Shown here one piece after another: positions 7,501-13,710 of a stretch of 23,950 bases of DNA. The position numbers and the translations under genes were made by a program. This stretch comes from Rhodopirellula sp. (GTDB lineage: Bacteria > Planctomycetota > Planctomycetia > Pirellulales > Pirellulaceae): NCBI GenBank assembly GCA_003513555.1, contig DOPG01000463.1, positions 1-23,950 of the forward strand. Direction: 5' to 3'. The notes under the pieces are model-generated. The model made no database searches. It saw nothing but the letters and a program-made list of their open reading frames with translations, and was not told where the DNA came from. The number at the start of each line of letters is the position of its first letter. Positions within the stretch are counted from its first letter, which is position 1.

Positions 7501-9406
7501 AATCACGAGCACCTTCGTTGGATTCATCATGATAAACGTAGCCACTGATAGAAGCTGGTAAGGCTTCGCAGAAATCGAACCCAACCCCCACCCCGCCCGC
7601 GTTCATGGCGATGTCATGAATCAGTGTACCACCGATACTGATCCCCACTGGCACACGATCGATCACGCCAACATGGGAAGTTCCATCAATCACACCCTGC
7701 GGGGTGAATTGGACCAACCGATACTTGCCGGTTGGCAAACCGTAGAATGCGTAACTGCCTTCAGCATTTGTACTGGTTTGGGCCACGAGAACACCCTGAC
7801 TATCCTGCAAGGCAATTTCGACACCAACCAGAGGCGTTGATTCAACGCGTGCCTGCTGTTCCTGACAGTCATGGTCCGGGCTTGCCAGGTAGACAATCCC
7901 GGAAAGTGAACCCGCAGGTGTTTCCGCAAAGTTATATTCAACACCAGCATCACCGCCGGCAAGGGAAACCGAATGAATCAGATCACCGGGATTCTGTGCA
8001 GCACCAATCGTTACCCCACCGACCCGACCAGCCATATCGATTCCATCGAGCAGATCCTCAGGCTGTTCAAGCTCAACAACTTCATAGCTCCCGGGCGACA
8101 GATCCGCGAACAAATACGACCCATCGCTGGCAGTCGACATGACCAACGTCGACTGAGGTACAAGAGTGCTGATTGGCACTAATTGAACTTTCACATCAGG
8201 AATGCCTTCCTCACCCGGATCGCGAACTCCATCATTATTTCCATCAAGATAAACGAAGCCTGCCAGCGTCGCGGGCTGGGCTTCCGCAAAATCATAATTC
8301 AGTGCGACGGAGCCTCCCAACGGAATATTCAGATCTGAGAGCATATCAGCCGAATCGGACTGTCCCACTGTATCGCCGTTCATTGTCCCGGGGATCGCGG
8401 CAACGCTCATCAAATTTTCCGGTTGCGTTTCCACCAGTCGATACTGACCGGGCGGAATGCCAAGGGACGTTGGAAAATGATATTTTCCGTTGACGTCCGT
8501 GGTCGCACGGTACCCCGTCTCAACATAATCTCCTGCTTCCGTCTGGCGGAACAAAGTAATCTCAACGCCATGCAACATTGCCTCGCCGGACTCACGACTG
8601 GAGTCCAGATCGTTGTCCAGCCAAACATACCCTGAAATCTCAATTGGCTTGGGAGTCTGAACAACGCTCAGAATCGCGGCCGCCGAACGATCTGGTCGGC
8701 TATCGACATCATCACCCTGATCAGGAGGTAAATCCAAGCCATGCACTGAAATCGGGTTACCGTAACCGTTCACGAAGATTGCATCAGCCTGACTGGTTTC
8801 GTAATGAGGCGCTTCCAGCGTCACAGCCAAGATCGAGTCATGAAATTCCTGCCCAGAGGTGATCACGTCAAGTCTGTCGTTGAACACAGCTAGGTCAGCA
8901 GCGTTACGTAGCACTTCATCGACATCAACCGAGAACTCAAGTCGATCGCCCGCTCGAAAATCAGACAATCTGAGGACCAGTTCCTGGCCACCATCCTCAA
9001 TGGAAGCAGTCGCATTGACTTGCTGCCCATCCCGAGTCACGACTTTCACAATTTGAAAATCGTGTGCACCACTCTTCCCACGACCCCCGACTGCGGTGTC
9101 ATAAATCGAATCACCAATACTCAAACCATCGCCATCTTTGTCCGTTCTGATACGAACCTCGGTCAGCTTGGTATTGGCAACACCACCGTTGAACGAAAGA
9201 ATGAAACGATCGCCCTTGGAGTCGCTTCCAACATCCTGGTCCGTTTCAAGATAATCCGTTTCAAGATAAACAACTCCGACATGCAGCGGATCGGCGGCCA
9301 GCAATCTGCGAGACTCGAGGTGCTCAGGTCCACGTGTTCTGCGTTTCAATACTTCCGTACTGGTGGCGCGACTACGATACCGATTTCGTTTTGCCTTCCA
9401 AATCAC
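4574..9406 (-). CDS. Giant secreted SdrD/Cna-B-repeat surface protein with FG-GAP-like C-terminus
   Basis: A 1610-residue extracellular protein. Residues 1-29 are basic and are followed by LESRRLLAAD at 30-39, a version of the N-terminal motif found on many planctomycete secreted giants. Residues 41-250 form a beta-rich domain. Eight SdrD B/Cna-B-like repeats of about 105-160 residues follow, at roughly 257-375, 380-494, 500-614, 618-728, 733-840, 845-951, 956-1061 and 1067-1226; each begins like SGYVWLD and ends like YNFAE. After a linker, residues 1358-1604 carry repeated acidic loops (DFDGDGSDE, DWDGDGKDD, DFDGDGIDE and others) resembling FG-GAP/VCBS Ca-binding repeats. The only six cysteines lie in repeats 3, 5 and 6. 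No LPXTG or membrane anchor is present. The start is GTG with a GGAGG site 7 bases upstream. It lies 68 bases downstream of the WD40 gene on the same strand. An adhesin, matrix or cell-envelope role is inferred. Confidence 0.85.
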   Translation of the reverse strand: MIWKAKRNRYRSRATSTEVLKRRTRGPEHLESRRLLAADPLHVGVVYLETDYLETDQDVGSDSKGDRFILSFNGGVANTKLTEVRIRTDKDGDGLSIGDSIYDTAVGGRGKSGAHDFQIVKVVTRDGQQVNATASIEDGGQELVLRLSDFRAGDRLEFSVDVDEVLRNAADLAVFNDRLDVITSGQEFHDSILAVTLEAPHYETSQADAIFVNGYGNPISVHGLDLPPDQGDDVDSRPDRSAAAILSVVQTPKPIEISGYVWLDNDLDSSRESGEAMLHGVEITLFRQTEAGDYVETGYRATTDVNGKYHFPTSLGIPPGQYRLVETQPENLMSVAAIPGTMNGDTVGQSDSADMLSDLNIPLGGSVALNYDFAEAQPATLAGFVYLDGNNDGVRDPGEEGIPDVKVQLVPISTLVPQSTLVMSTASDGSYLFADLSPGSYEVVELEQPEDLLDGIDMAGRVGGVTIGAAQNPGDLIHSVSLAGGDAGVEYNFAETPAGSLSGIVYLASPDHDCQEQQARVESTPLVGVEIALQDSQGVLVAQTSTNAEGSYAFYGLPTGKYRLVQFTPQGVIDGTSHVGVIDRVPVGISIGGTLIHDIAMNAGGVGVGFDFCEALPASISGYVYHDESNEGARDSDEMAISGVGVQLVDESGTTVATAETGSDGRYEFEEIAPGVYSIIAEQPAGYSDGIDSVGTIQGELTGNNEVNDELSDVRVKQGQSAVEYNFGEVLPASLAGRVHVDLNGDCLFDADEPTLSGVVIRLFDHMGIEVEQVVTDLDGRYAFVNVSPGEYTVVEEQPDGYFEGGASAGNLGGNVLDANRIAQVLLASGQDATDYDFCEQLSAELTGHVFADLNDDCQFDEGDSGIIGVAIELRDDSGTLIASTLTDATGFYQFSGLAAGIYSVRELQPEGWLQGHQNAGTAGGNDGSDDLITDVPIGWGDTLSDYDFCELMPASVQGRVWQDFDENQRYDPGEVPIPGVLIELLGASENALETTHTDEHGHYRFEGLMPGVYAIRQTQPDGFFHGGQVVGDHGGSDVVEDMLTGLTLAVGSDAVEYNFPEVPPASISGFVFQDGEAISLAALLRPESLREYSDGLLTSEDVRLEGVSLELRDALGLPVPAHDFLPGYEVDAFLAATDTTGLYEFAGLRPGTYHVYQRQPVGFVDGLDTAGSTGGQPINVADQQNAELQSLVAMLSSTLDTEPGTDAILNVMIAAGEDSEQNNFSELRVVKTEVPQQPRELVVQVPRVTVPIETFDSTIRIATFVDPITVSAASRMYDDWAVSWHLSVINGGFPRGEKVEDGIFRGASSKSRSQAWVGGVHAGGRWTVSEMDGGGGNSETVNPSEFDLGGENAIALSGDFDGDGSDEPVIYVAGQWFVDLNGNGFWDPGDLWIELGTALDRPVVGDWDGDGKDDVGIFGRQWQRDPQRIKRDLGLSDPANKRRRQAMRADDYDAGPAVPETDPRRFLQRGDSGKLRADAVDHVFKYGEQVDTPMVGDWNGDGIDQIAVFRDGKWLLDSDGDGRWTDRDQKVEYGQPGDQPIVGDFNGDDIDEIGVVRGNVWIIDTDGDQRITGNDKQIVLSRPSQDSQPVVGDFDGDGIDEPGYYDEAG
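9240..9269. repeat. 15-bp perfect tandem duplication within the Sdr gene
   Basis: TCCGTTTCAAGATAA occurs twice head to tail. On the minus strand it encodes YLETD twice at residues 48-57, just behind the LESRRLLAAD motif. The duplication keeps the reading frame and looks like a slippage event. Confidence 0.9.
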
Positions 9407-9413
9407 GCTGGCA

Positions 9414-9418
9414 CCTCC
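9414..9418 (-). promoter_or_regulatory. Shine-Dalgarno site for the GTG start of the Sdr protein
   Basis: On the minus strand GGAGG lies 7 bases upstream of the GTG at 9406-9404. It decides the start: the nearest ATG upstream (9420) is out of frame, and the resulting N-terminus places the LESRRLLAAD motif at residue 30. Confidence 0.75.
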
Positions 9419-9474
9419 ATGTGCCCAATGGTTTTGGCAGTCTTATCTTCTATCCCCGCCAGTGGCATAGGCTC

Positions 9475-10551
9475 TCAATCAACCCTTGGTCCGATGCCCG
9501 CAGCCCCGGCACCTGCAATTCTCTGACGTCCCGCAACGATGTCGGTAATGGACCAACGACGTAACGTCGCATCGTAGCTTCCCGAGAACAACAAGCCACT
9601 CTGTGCATCCAGAGCAATCACACTGCCCGTATGCCCCTCCAGCCGTTGCACGACTTGACCCTCTTTCCAATCAATGACTCGAATGACATTGTCTGATCCA
9701 GCAACGGCAACCAATTCAGAATTCAACACCGTCACTGCGAACAACTTGCCTGTTGTGACACGAAATTGACGCGACGGCTGAACGCCGGCAGTATCGAACA
9801 CAGAAACGAATCCGTCCTCCGCGACGCAAATTGCCATGTTGCCCGACGGCAGAAATACAATGTCACGAATCCGAGCCGCATGCAGTCGATGCTCGCTGCA
9901 CTCTTTCGTAACGCTATCAAACAGATGCAACGTCCCGCAGCGCCCGGCAACGGCTAAAACAGCTGCGTCATCACGATACCGAACCGCTCTGAGATCCTGA
10001 CAGCCGCACCTCAAGGAGACTCGCTTGCTTTCACCCTTGCCGAGCAGAAAGACCTCTCTTTCAAAGCCCACTGCTGCAAGTCCACTGCCATCGGGTGCGA
10101 AGGTTACCTCGGCAAGTGCCGGTGAACCGGCAACTTCGCGGATGAATTGAAAGGATTCCTCCCGATCCCAAAGAATCAAGCGTCCATCGTTTCCTGCTGA
10201 CACCAATCGTTTTCCGGTAGGGTCAAAATCGAGTGTACGAACGATGTCACCATGCTCAACCAACGTCCGAACCACCTTCAAATCCGTGGTTCGCAATATG
10301 CGAATCTTGTAATCATCACCAGCGGCTGCAAGATATTCACCTCGGGGATCTGCCGCGATCGCGGTGACCACACGCCGAATGCCGGCTTGTCCCAAGGGGA
10401 TGGTTCGGCACGCGACAGGTTTACCGATCACCGACCTCGAAGCGATTTTCTCACCAGCTGGTTCTTCAGCCGTGGACCGCAAAGATATTGATGCGATCGC
10501 AAGAAGACTGGCTGAAACGAGGCATTGTCGCCGTGAAAACCTACTCGACAT
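9475..10551 (-). CDS. Exported WD40-repeat protein, seven-bladed beta-propeller
   Basis: The 358-residue protein starts with SRRQCLVSASLLAIASISL (residues 6-24), a hydrophobic signal with a twin-arginine-like SRRxCL motif, so export by Tat is possible and by Sec is an alternative. Seven WD40-like blades can be read, starting near residues 61, 99, 141, 183, 224, 266 and 306. The clearest are GNDGRLILWD (120-129) and SGSYDATLRRW (323-333). The count matches one closed propeller and nothing else is attached, so a scaffold or binding role is likely and no catalysis is suggested. AGGAG at 10559-10563 precedes the ATG by 7 bases. The Sdr protein gene follows 68 bases downstream on the same strand, so the two are probably co-transcribed. 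The binding partner is unknown. Confidence 0.8.
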   Translation of the reverse strand: MSSRFSRRQCLVSASLLAIASISLRSTAEEPAGEKIASRSVIGKPVACRTIPLGQAGIRRVVTAIAADPRGEYLAAAGDDYKIRILRTTDLKVVRTLVEHGDIVRTLDFDPTGKRLVSAGNDGRLILWDREESFQFIREVAGSPALAEVTFAPDGSGLAAVGFEREVFLLGKGESKRVSLRCGCQDLRAVRYRDDAAVLAVAGRCGTLHLFDSVTKECSEHRLHAARIRDIVFLPSGNMAICVAEDGFVSVFDTAGVQPSRQFRVTTGKLFAVTVLNSELVAVAGSDNVIRVIDWKEGQVVQRLEGHTGSVIALDAQSGLLFSGSYDATLRRWSITDIVAGRQRIAGAGAAGIGPRVD

Positions 10552-10877
10552 TCAAACACTCCTGTTGAACAAGCCGCGATCTCCAGAGGCGATCACCGAC
10601 ATTCGCGCACGCCACCCCCGCCAAGGTAACCACGGCCTTCGTTGTAAATCGGCCGCGACCCGACAACCGCATGACCCTAATAACCGGAAAACTTTGCTGA
10701 CTAAATGCTTTCACATTCATGCCAGCCCCTTCGCAGTCAAAATTCACACCGAAAGCAGTGCTTTAACGCCGCGATTCCTCTTTCCACGACCGCTGCCACG
10801 TTGCTAGTATCCGCGTAGGACGTCGCTGGCTTTTGCTAGCGACATTGAGTTTCACGCACAGTAGGTAGGCGTCACGG
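10552..10877. other. Divergent intergenic region (WD40 protein / TIGR03009 protein)
   Basis: About 325 bases lie between divergently transcribed genes. No ORF here has coding character. It must hold promoters in both directions, but I see no convincing promoter boxes or strong inverted repeats. The AGGAG site of the WD40 gene is at its left end. Confidence 0.5.
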
Positions 10878-11768
10878 ATGATGCGACTCACTCTTGGCAG
10901 TTTGGTGGTCCTGCTCGGTTCATTGGCCGTGTCAGCGCAGCAAAATCAAGCGGGGCAACAACCATTTCCGCCGGTATCCGCGGCGGCCCAGGCACAGCTT
11001 CAGCAAGTGCTACTGAAGTGGGAAAATCAAAGCCAGGCGATGAAAACACTCGAGTGCCAATTCATGCGATGGCACTACGATAATTTCGCAGCACCACCCA
11101 ATGTTGCCGCATCCAAAGCCGAAGGCATTATCAAATACGCTTCACCAGACAGAGGTTTGTTTCGCACCGAGGAACTGGTCTTCTTTGCAGGAAACGATCC
11201 GCAGACACAAAAGCCTATTTACAAGCCGCAAGCCAATCAATTTGGGGAATACTGGGTATGTAACGGCTCTCAACTAATCGAATTCAATCGCAGTAAACAA
11301 GAGTGCACAATTCAGCAACTACCTCCCAACATGCGAGGAGAAAACATTGTAAACGGTCCACTTCCTTTCGTATTCAACTTAAAAGCAAAACAGATTCAGG
11401 AAAGATACTGGATAAGACAGGTCGCATCACCAGATCCCAAAATCATTGTGATTGAAGCATGGCCTAAGCTCCAAGAACTAAGGGCTCAGTACAAACTTGT
11501 GCAAATTGCCTTGGAGAAGGCAACCTATCAACCTCATGCTTTGTTGATGTATGCGCCGAACTTTCATCCCAAGAATGCGCCGAAGTGGGATCATTACGAA
11601 TTCAAGGAGATCAAACGCAACGCTGTTGCTGCTGGATTCCAAGAAAAATTTCTTGGTAACTTTATCCCAAGTGCACCACCCAAGAGTTGGAAGATTCGCC
11701 ACGAAAAGCTCCCTCAGCCCCAGCAAAATGCGGAGCAGGCACAAAAGCCAGCCAATATTCGGGGCTAA
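10878..11768 (+). CDS. TIGR03009-type planctomycete periplasmic protein, LolA-like
   Basis: The 296-residue protein has a signal peptide (residues 1-20, MMRLTLGSLVVLLGSLAVSA, cleavage expected before QQ). A region rich in Gln and Ala follows, then a core at about 40-255 whose pattern matches the planctomycete-specific TIGR03009 family: MKTLECQFMRWHYD (54-67), EGIIKYASPDRGLFRTEE, YWVCNGSQLIEFNRSKQ and a following PLPFVFNLKAKQIQERY. This layout is related to LolA/LolB-like half-barrel lipoprotein carriers, in which a beta-sheet cradle binds acyl chains, so envelope transport or lipid binding is a reasonable but unproven guess. The last 40 residues are Pro/Gln/Lys-rich and probably disordered. 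A start at the second codon is equally possible. It stands alone, divergent from the WD40 gene. Confidence 0.8.
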   Translation: MMRLTLGSLVVLLGSLAVSAQQNQAGQQPFPPVSAAAQAQLQQVLLKWENQSQAMKTLECQFMRWHYDNFAAPPNVAASKAEGIIKYASPDRGLFRTEELVFFAGNDPQTQKPIYKPQANQFGEYWVCNGSQLIEFNRSKQECTIQQLPPNMRGENIVNGPLPFVFNLKAKQIQERYWIRQVASPDPKIIVIEAWPKLQELRAQYKLVQIALEKATYQPHALLMYAPNFHPKNAPKWDHYEFKEIKRNAVAAGFQEKFLGNFIPSAPPKSWKIRHEKLPQPQQNAEQAQKPANIRG

Positions 11769-12246
11769 TGCCTGAAGAGACGAGACGTGTCCAAGCACCA
11801 AGGCCCATTCTAGGCTAACGCAGTTATCGGCTCGGTTCAGACGGGGCCGCAACAATCGCGAAAGGCAACACAGCGGCGACTTCAGCGTACTCAAGCATCG
11901 TTGTTGGCAGCGGCAACTGCGGGGCGCACAGAAGCGGTGTCGAACATCGATGGGTCGATCGCTGTTTCATTCTTGCGACGATCCTTGCTTGACATCTGTT
12001 TTTTGGACTACCGATGGGGTCGGGGATCGACAGACGACCCCCTCTCTACACACCCGTTTGTGGACCACGCAGGCCCAAACAGATCATTTTTACTCACAGC
12101 TGATTACCGAACGGTTGATACACGGTGATCCAAACAGCAGATCAACCCGTGGAAAAAGTGGTCTCGATCGAGTAAAGTTCGTGGTGGAGACAGAGTGATC
12201 AATGGCACTCTGCCATTTCACAAAAACGCCGAAAAACTTGCCTGCC
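11769..12246. other. Intergenic region upstream of the FmdB gene
   Basis: These roughly 480 bases contain no credible gene: the short frames have no family-like sequence. The one structure I could see is an inverted repeat at 12016-12041 (listed separately). The promoter of the FmdB-hydrolase pair is presumably here. Confidence 0.45.
12016..12041. repeat. Inverted repeat, 7-bp arms
   Basis: GGGGTCG at 12016-12022 and its exact complement CGACCCC at 12035-12041 flank a 12-base loop. It lies about 250 bases behind the TIGR03009 gene and 205 bases before the FmdB gene. No T-tract follows, so a classical terminator is unlikely; it could be a structured RNA segment or chance. Confidence 0.3.
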
Positions 12247-12564
12247 ATGCCGACCTACGACTACGAATGTGATGCCTGCGGCCATACTTTGGAATTGTTC
12301 CAAGGCATCAATGACCCGATCAAAAAGAAGTGTCCCGAGTGCGGCAAGAACAAACTGAAACGCCTCTTTGGGACAGGAGCTGCAATCGTTTTCAAAGGCA
12401 GCGGTTTTTATCAGACGGACTACCGCAGTGAAGGCTACAAAAAGGCTGCCGCTGCTGATTCTAAATCCAAAACTGACTCCAGCTCGGACAAAAAAGATAA
12501 AAGTAGCTCAAAGAAAACAGAATCCAAAGGCAGTCAGGGCAAGAAAAAATCGGGCGATAAGTAG
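12247..12564 (+). CDS. FmdB-family zinc-ribbon protein
   Basis: The 105-residue protein begins MPTYDYECDACGHTLELFQG, the hallmark of the FmdB/CxxC_CxxC_SSSS family of small zinc ribbons often annotated as putative regulators. The zinc ligands are C8, C11, C29 and C32. KRLFGTGAAIVFKGSGFYQTDYR (written here in part; residues 38-60) also matches the family. An upstream start at 12202 would add 15 residues that no family member needs, so the ATG at 12247 is chosen. After residue 61 the protein becomes a low-complexity Lys/Ser/Asp tail, probably disordered and possibly nucleic-acid binding. The next gene starts two bases after the stop, which implies one transcript. The function of the family is not established. 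Confidence 0.9.
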   Translation: MPTYDYECDACGHTLELFQGINDPIKKKCPECGKNKLKRLFGTGAAIVFKGSGFYQTDYRSEGYKKAAAADSKSKTDSSSDKKDKSSSKKTESKGSQGKKKSGDK

Positions 12565-12566
12565 CC

Positions 12567-13130
12567 ATGCCGCATCGCCGTTCTTCATTGCTTCTGGATG
12601 AGAAAAGAAGCGCACTGATGGTCATCGACCTCCAGGAAAAACTGTACCCTGTCATTCCTGAGGCGAGCAAAATTGAACGGGAAATCATTCGGCTGACTGA
12701 TGCAGCTACCTTATTGTCAATTCCCGCAGCAGCGACGGTTCAATATCCACGCGGCCTTGGGGCTTTGGTGCCAAGCGTACAAAGCGTTTTTCCAGCACCG
12801 GAGCACAAATTGGTATTCTCCGCTGCCGTCTGTCGCCAAGCGTTAGATGCATGGCTTAAACAGGGACGCGATCAAATCGTGATTTGTGGTATTGAAACAC
12901 ACATCTGCATCCTGCAGACGGTACTGGATTTATTGGCGGAGGGATTACGCCCATTTGTCGCTGTACAGGCGGTGGGTTCACGCCACAGAACCGATCATGA
13001 AATGGCCCTACAGCGGATGCGTGATTGCGGCGCGACCTTGATAGGAGTTGAGTCCATACTATTTGAATGGTTGCAAACCGCTCAGCGATCAGAATTCAAA
13101 GCCATTAGCCAGCTGGTGAAATCCTCGTGA
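12567..13130 (+). CDS. Isochorismatase-family cysteine hydrolase
   Basis: The 187-residue protein shows the isochorismatase/nicotinamidase-like alpha/beta fold. The three catalytic positions are readable: Asp21 in ALMVIDLQEK, Lys81 in EHKLVFSA, and the nucleophile Cys114 in VICGIETHICILQTVLDLL, where the Gly-Ile-Glu-Thr-His-Ile-Cys stretch is typical of the YcaC/ISOC1-like branch. HRTDHEMALQRMRDCGA (residues 140-156) also fits that branch. The substrate cannot be deduced. No signal peptide is present, so it is cytoplasmic. The gene starts two bases after the FmdB stop, pointing to translational coupling. Confidence 0.88.
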   Translation: MPHRRSSLLLDEKRSALMVIDLQEKLYPVIPEASKIEREIIRLTDAATLLSIPAAATVQYPRGLGALVPSVQSVFPAPEHKLVFSAAVCRQALDAWLKQGRDQIVICGIETHICILQTVLDLLAEGLRPFVAVQAVGSRHRTDHEMALQRMRDCGATLIGVESILFEWLQTAQRSEFKAISQLVKSS

Positions 13131-13303
13131 TCTCTTAAAAAGGTGATCTCGTAACAAGCTGTTGTGCTTGGCGATCAAAACTTAACAGAATGCCAACTTC
13201 ATGTTCACATGTTTCATGGCTGGCAACTTACCGAACGCCTTCCCCCGCCGCCACGAAGACGAACGTCAAGAACCTTCCAACGCAAGTCAAGAAGCAGGAC
13301 TCG

Positions 13304-13672
13304 ATGTCTGACTCACTTCATCTTCACGAACTCGGCAAGATGACCGTGTTTTACGTGCCTTCGCACAAGCTTGATGATTTTCGATTCAATGAGAACAAGC
13401 AGTCAGCTCGTTCCTCAATCCACGAATACCTGATGCATCGCTATCAGGCCTACACACAGACCCCAACACCTGTGAAAGGCTTCTGGGTCAATCATGAGAA
13501 GATCCCTGTTCACGACGTGATGGAACGATTTGAAGTTTCATTCCACGTTGAAACTGAATTCGAGCTGCTGATTGAGTTTCTGGTCAAACTATGCCAAAGG
13601 CTGGACGAAGACGCCATTTATGTCACACGTGGCGACCGCAGTTTCCTGGTAACACGAACACAACGGAATTGA
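13304..13672 (+). CDS. Conserved-looking hypothetical protein, 122 residues
   Basis: I do not recognise this protein. Starting at the ATG at 13304, with AGGA four bases upstream, it gives 122 residues; an in-frame ATG at 13190 would add a 38-residue Pro/Thr/Lys-rich leader that looks non-coding. The sequence is a balanced mix of charged and hydrophobic residues without a signal peptide or membrane segment, and has predicted alternation such as MTVFYVPSHKLDDFRF, VERFEVSFHV-like strands and a helical ELLIEFLVKLCQRLDEDA. This suggests a small cytosolic alpha/beta fold. One Cys and no catalytic motif are seen. It ends 38 bases from the convergent transporter gene and starts about 170 bases after the hydrolase. 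Confidence 0.65.
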   Translation: MSDSLHLHELGKMTVFYVPSHKLDDFRFNENKQSARSSIHEYLMHRYQAYTQTPTPVKGFWVNHEKIPVHDVMERFEVSFHVETEFELLIEFLVKLCQRLDEDAIYVTRGDRSFLVTRTQRN

Positions 13673-13710
13673 AGAATGGGCGATCTGCATCATCCACTGC
13701 AGGCCGAAAG

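Noticed and set aside
4574..9406. The long Sdr-repeat array as a sign of a mobile element or recent duplication
   Set aside because: Repeats have diverged strongly from each other at both DNA and protein level; apart from the 15-bp duplication there is no sign of recent amplification, and no transposase or flanking repeats are seen.
11901..12198. Overlapping plus-strand ORFs of 75 and 82 codons upstream of the FmdB gene
   Set aside because: No ribosome site, composition unlike the neighbouring proteins, overlapping frames and no recognisable motif; treated as non-coding.
13155..13170. Possible terminator hairpin (CAAGC / GCTTG) after the hydrolase gene
   Set aside because: Only a 5-bp stem without a T-tract; too weak to call.
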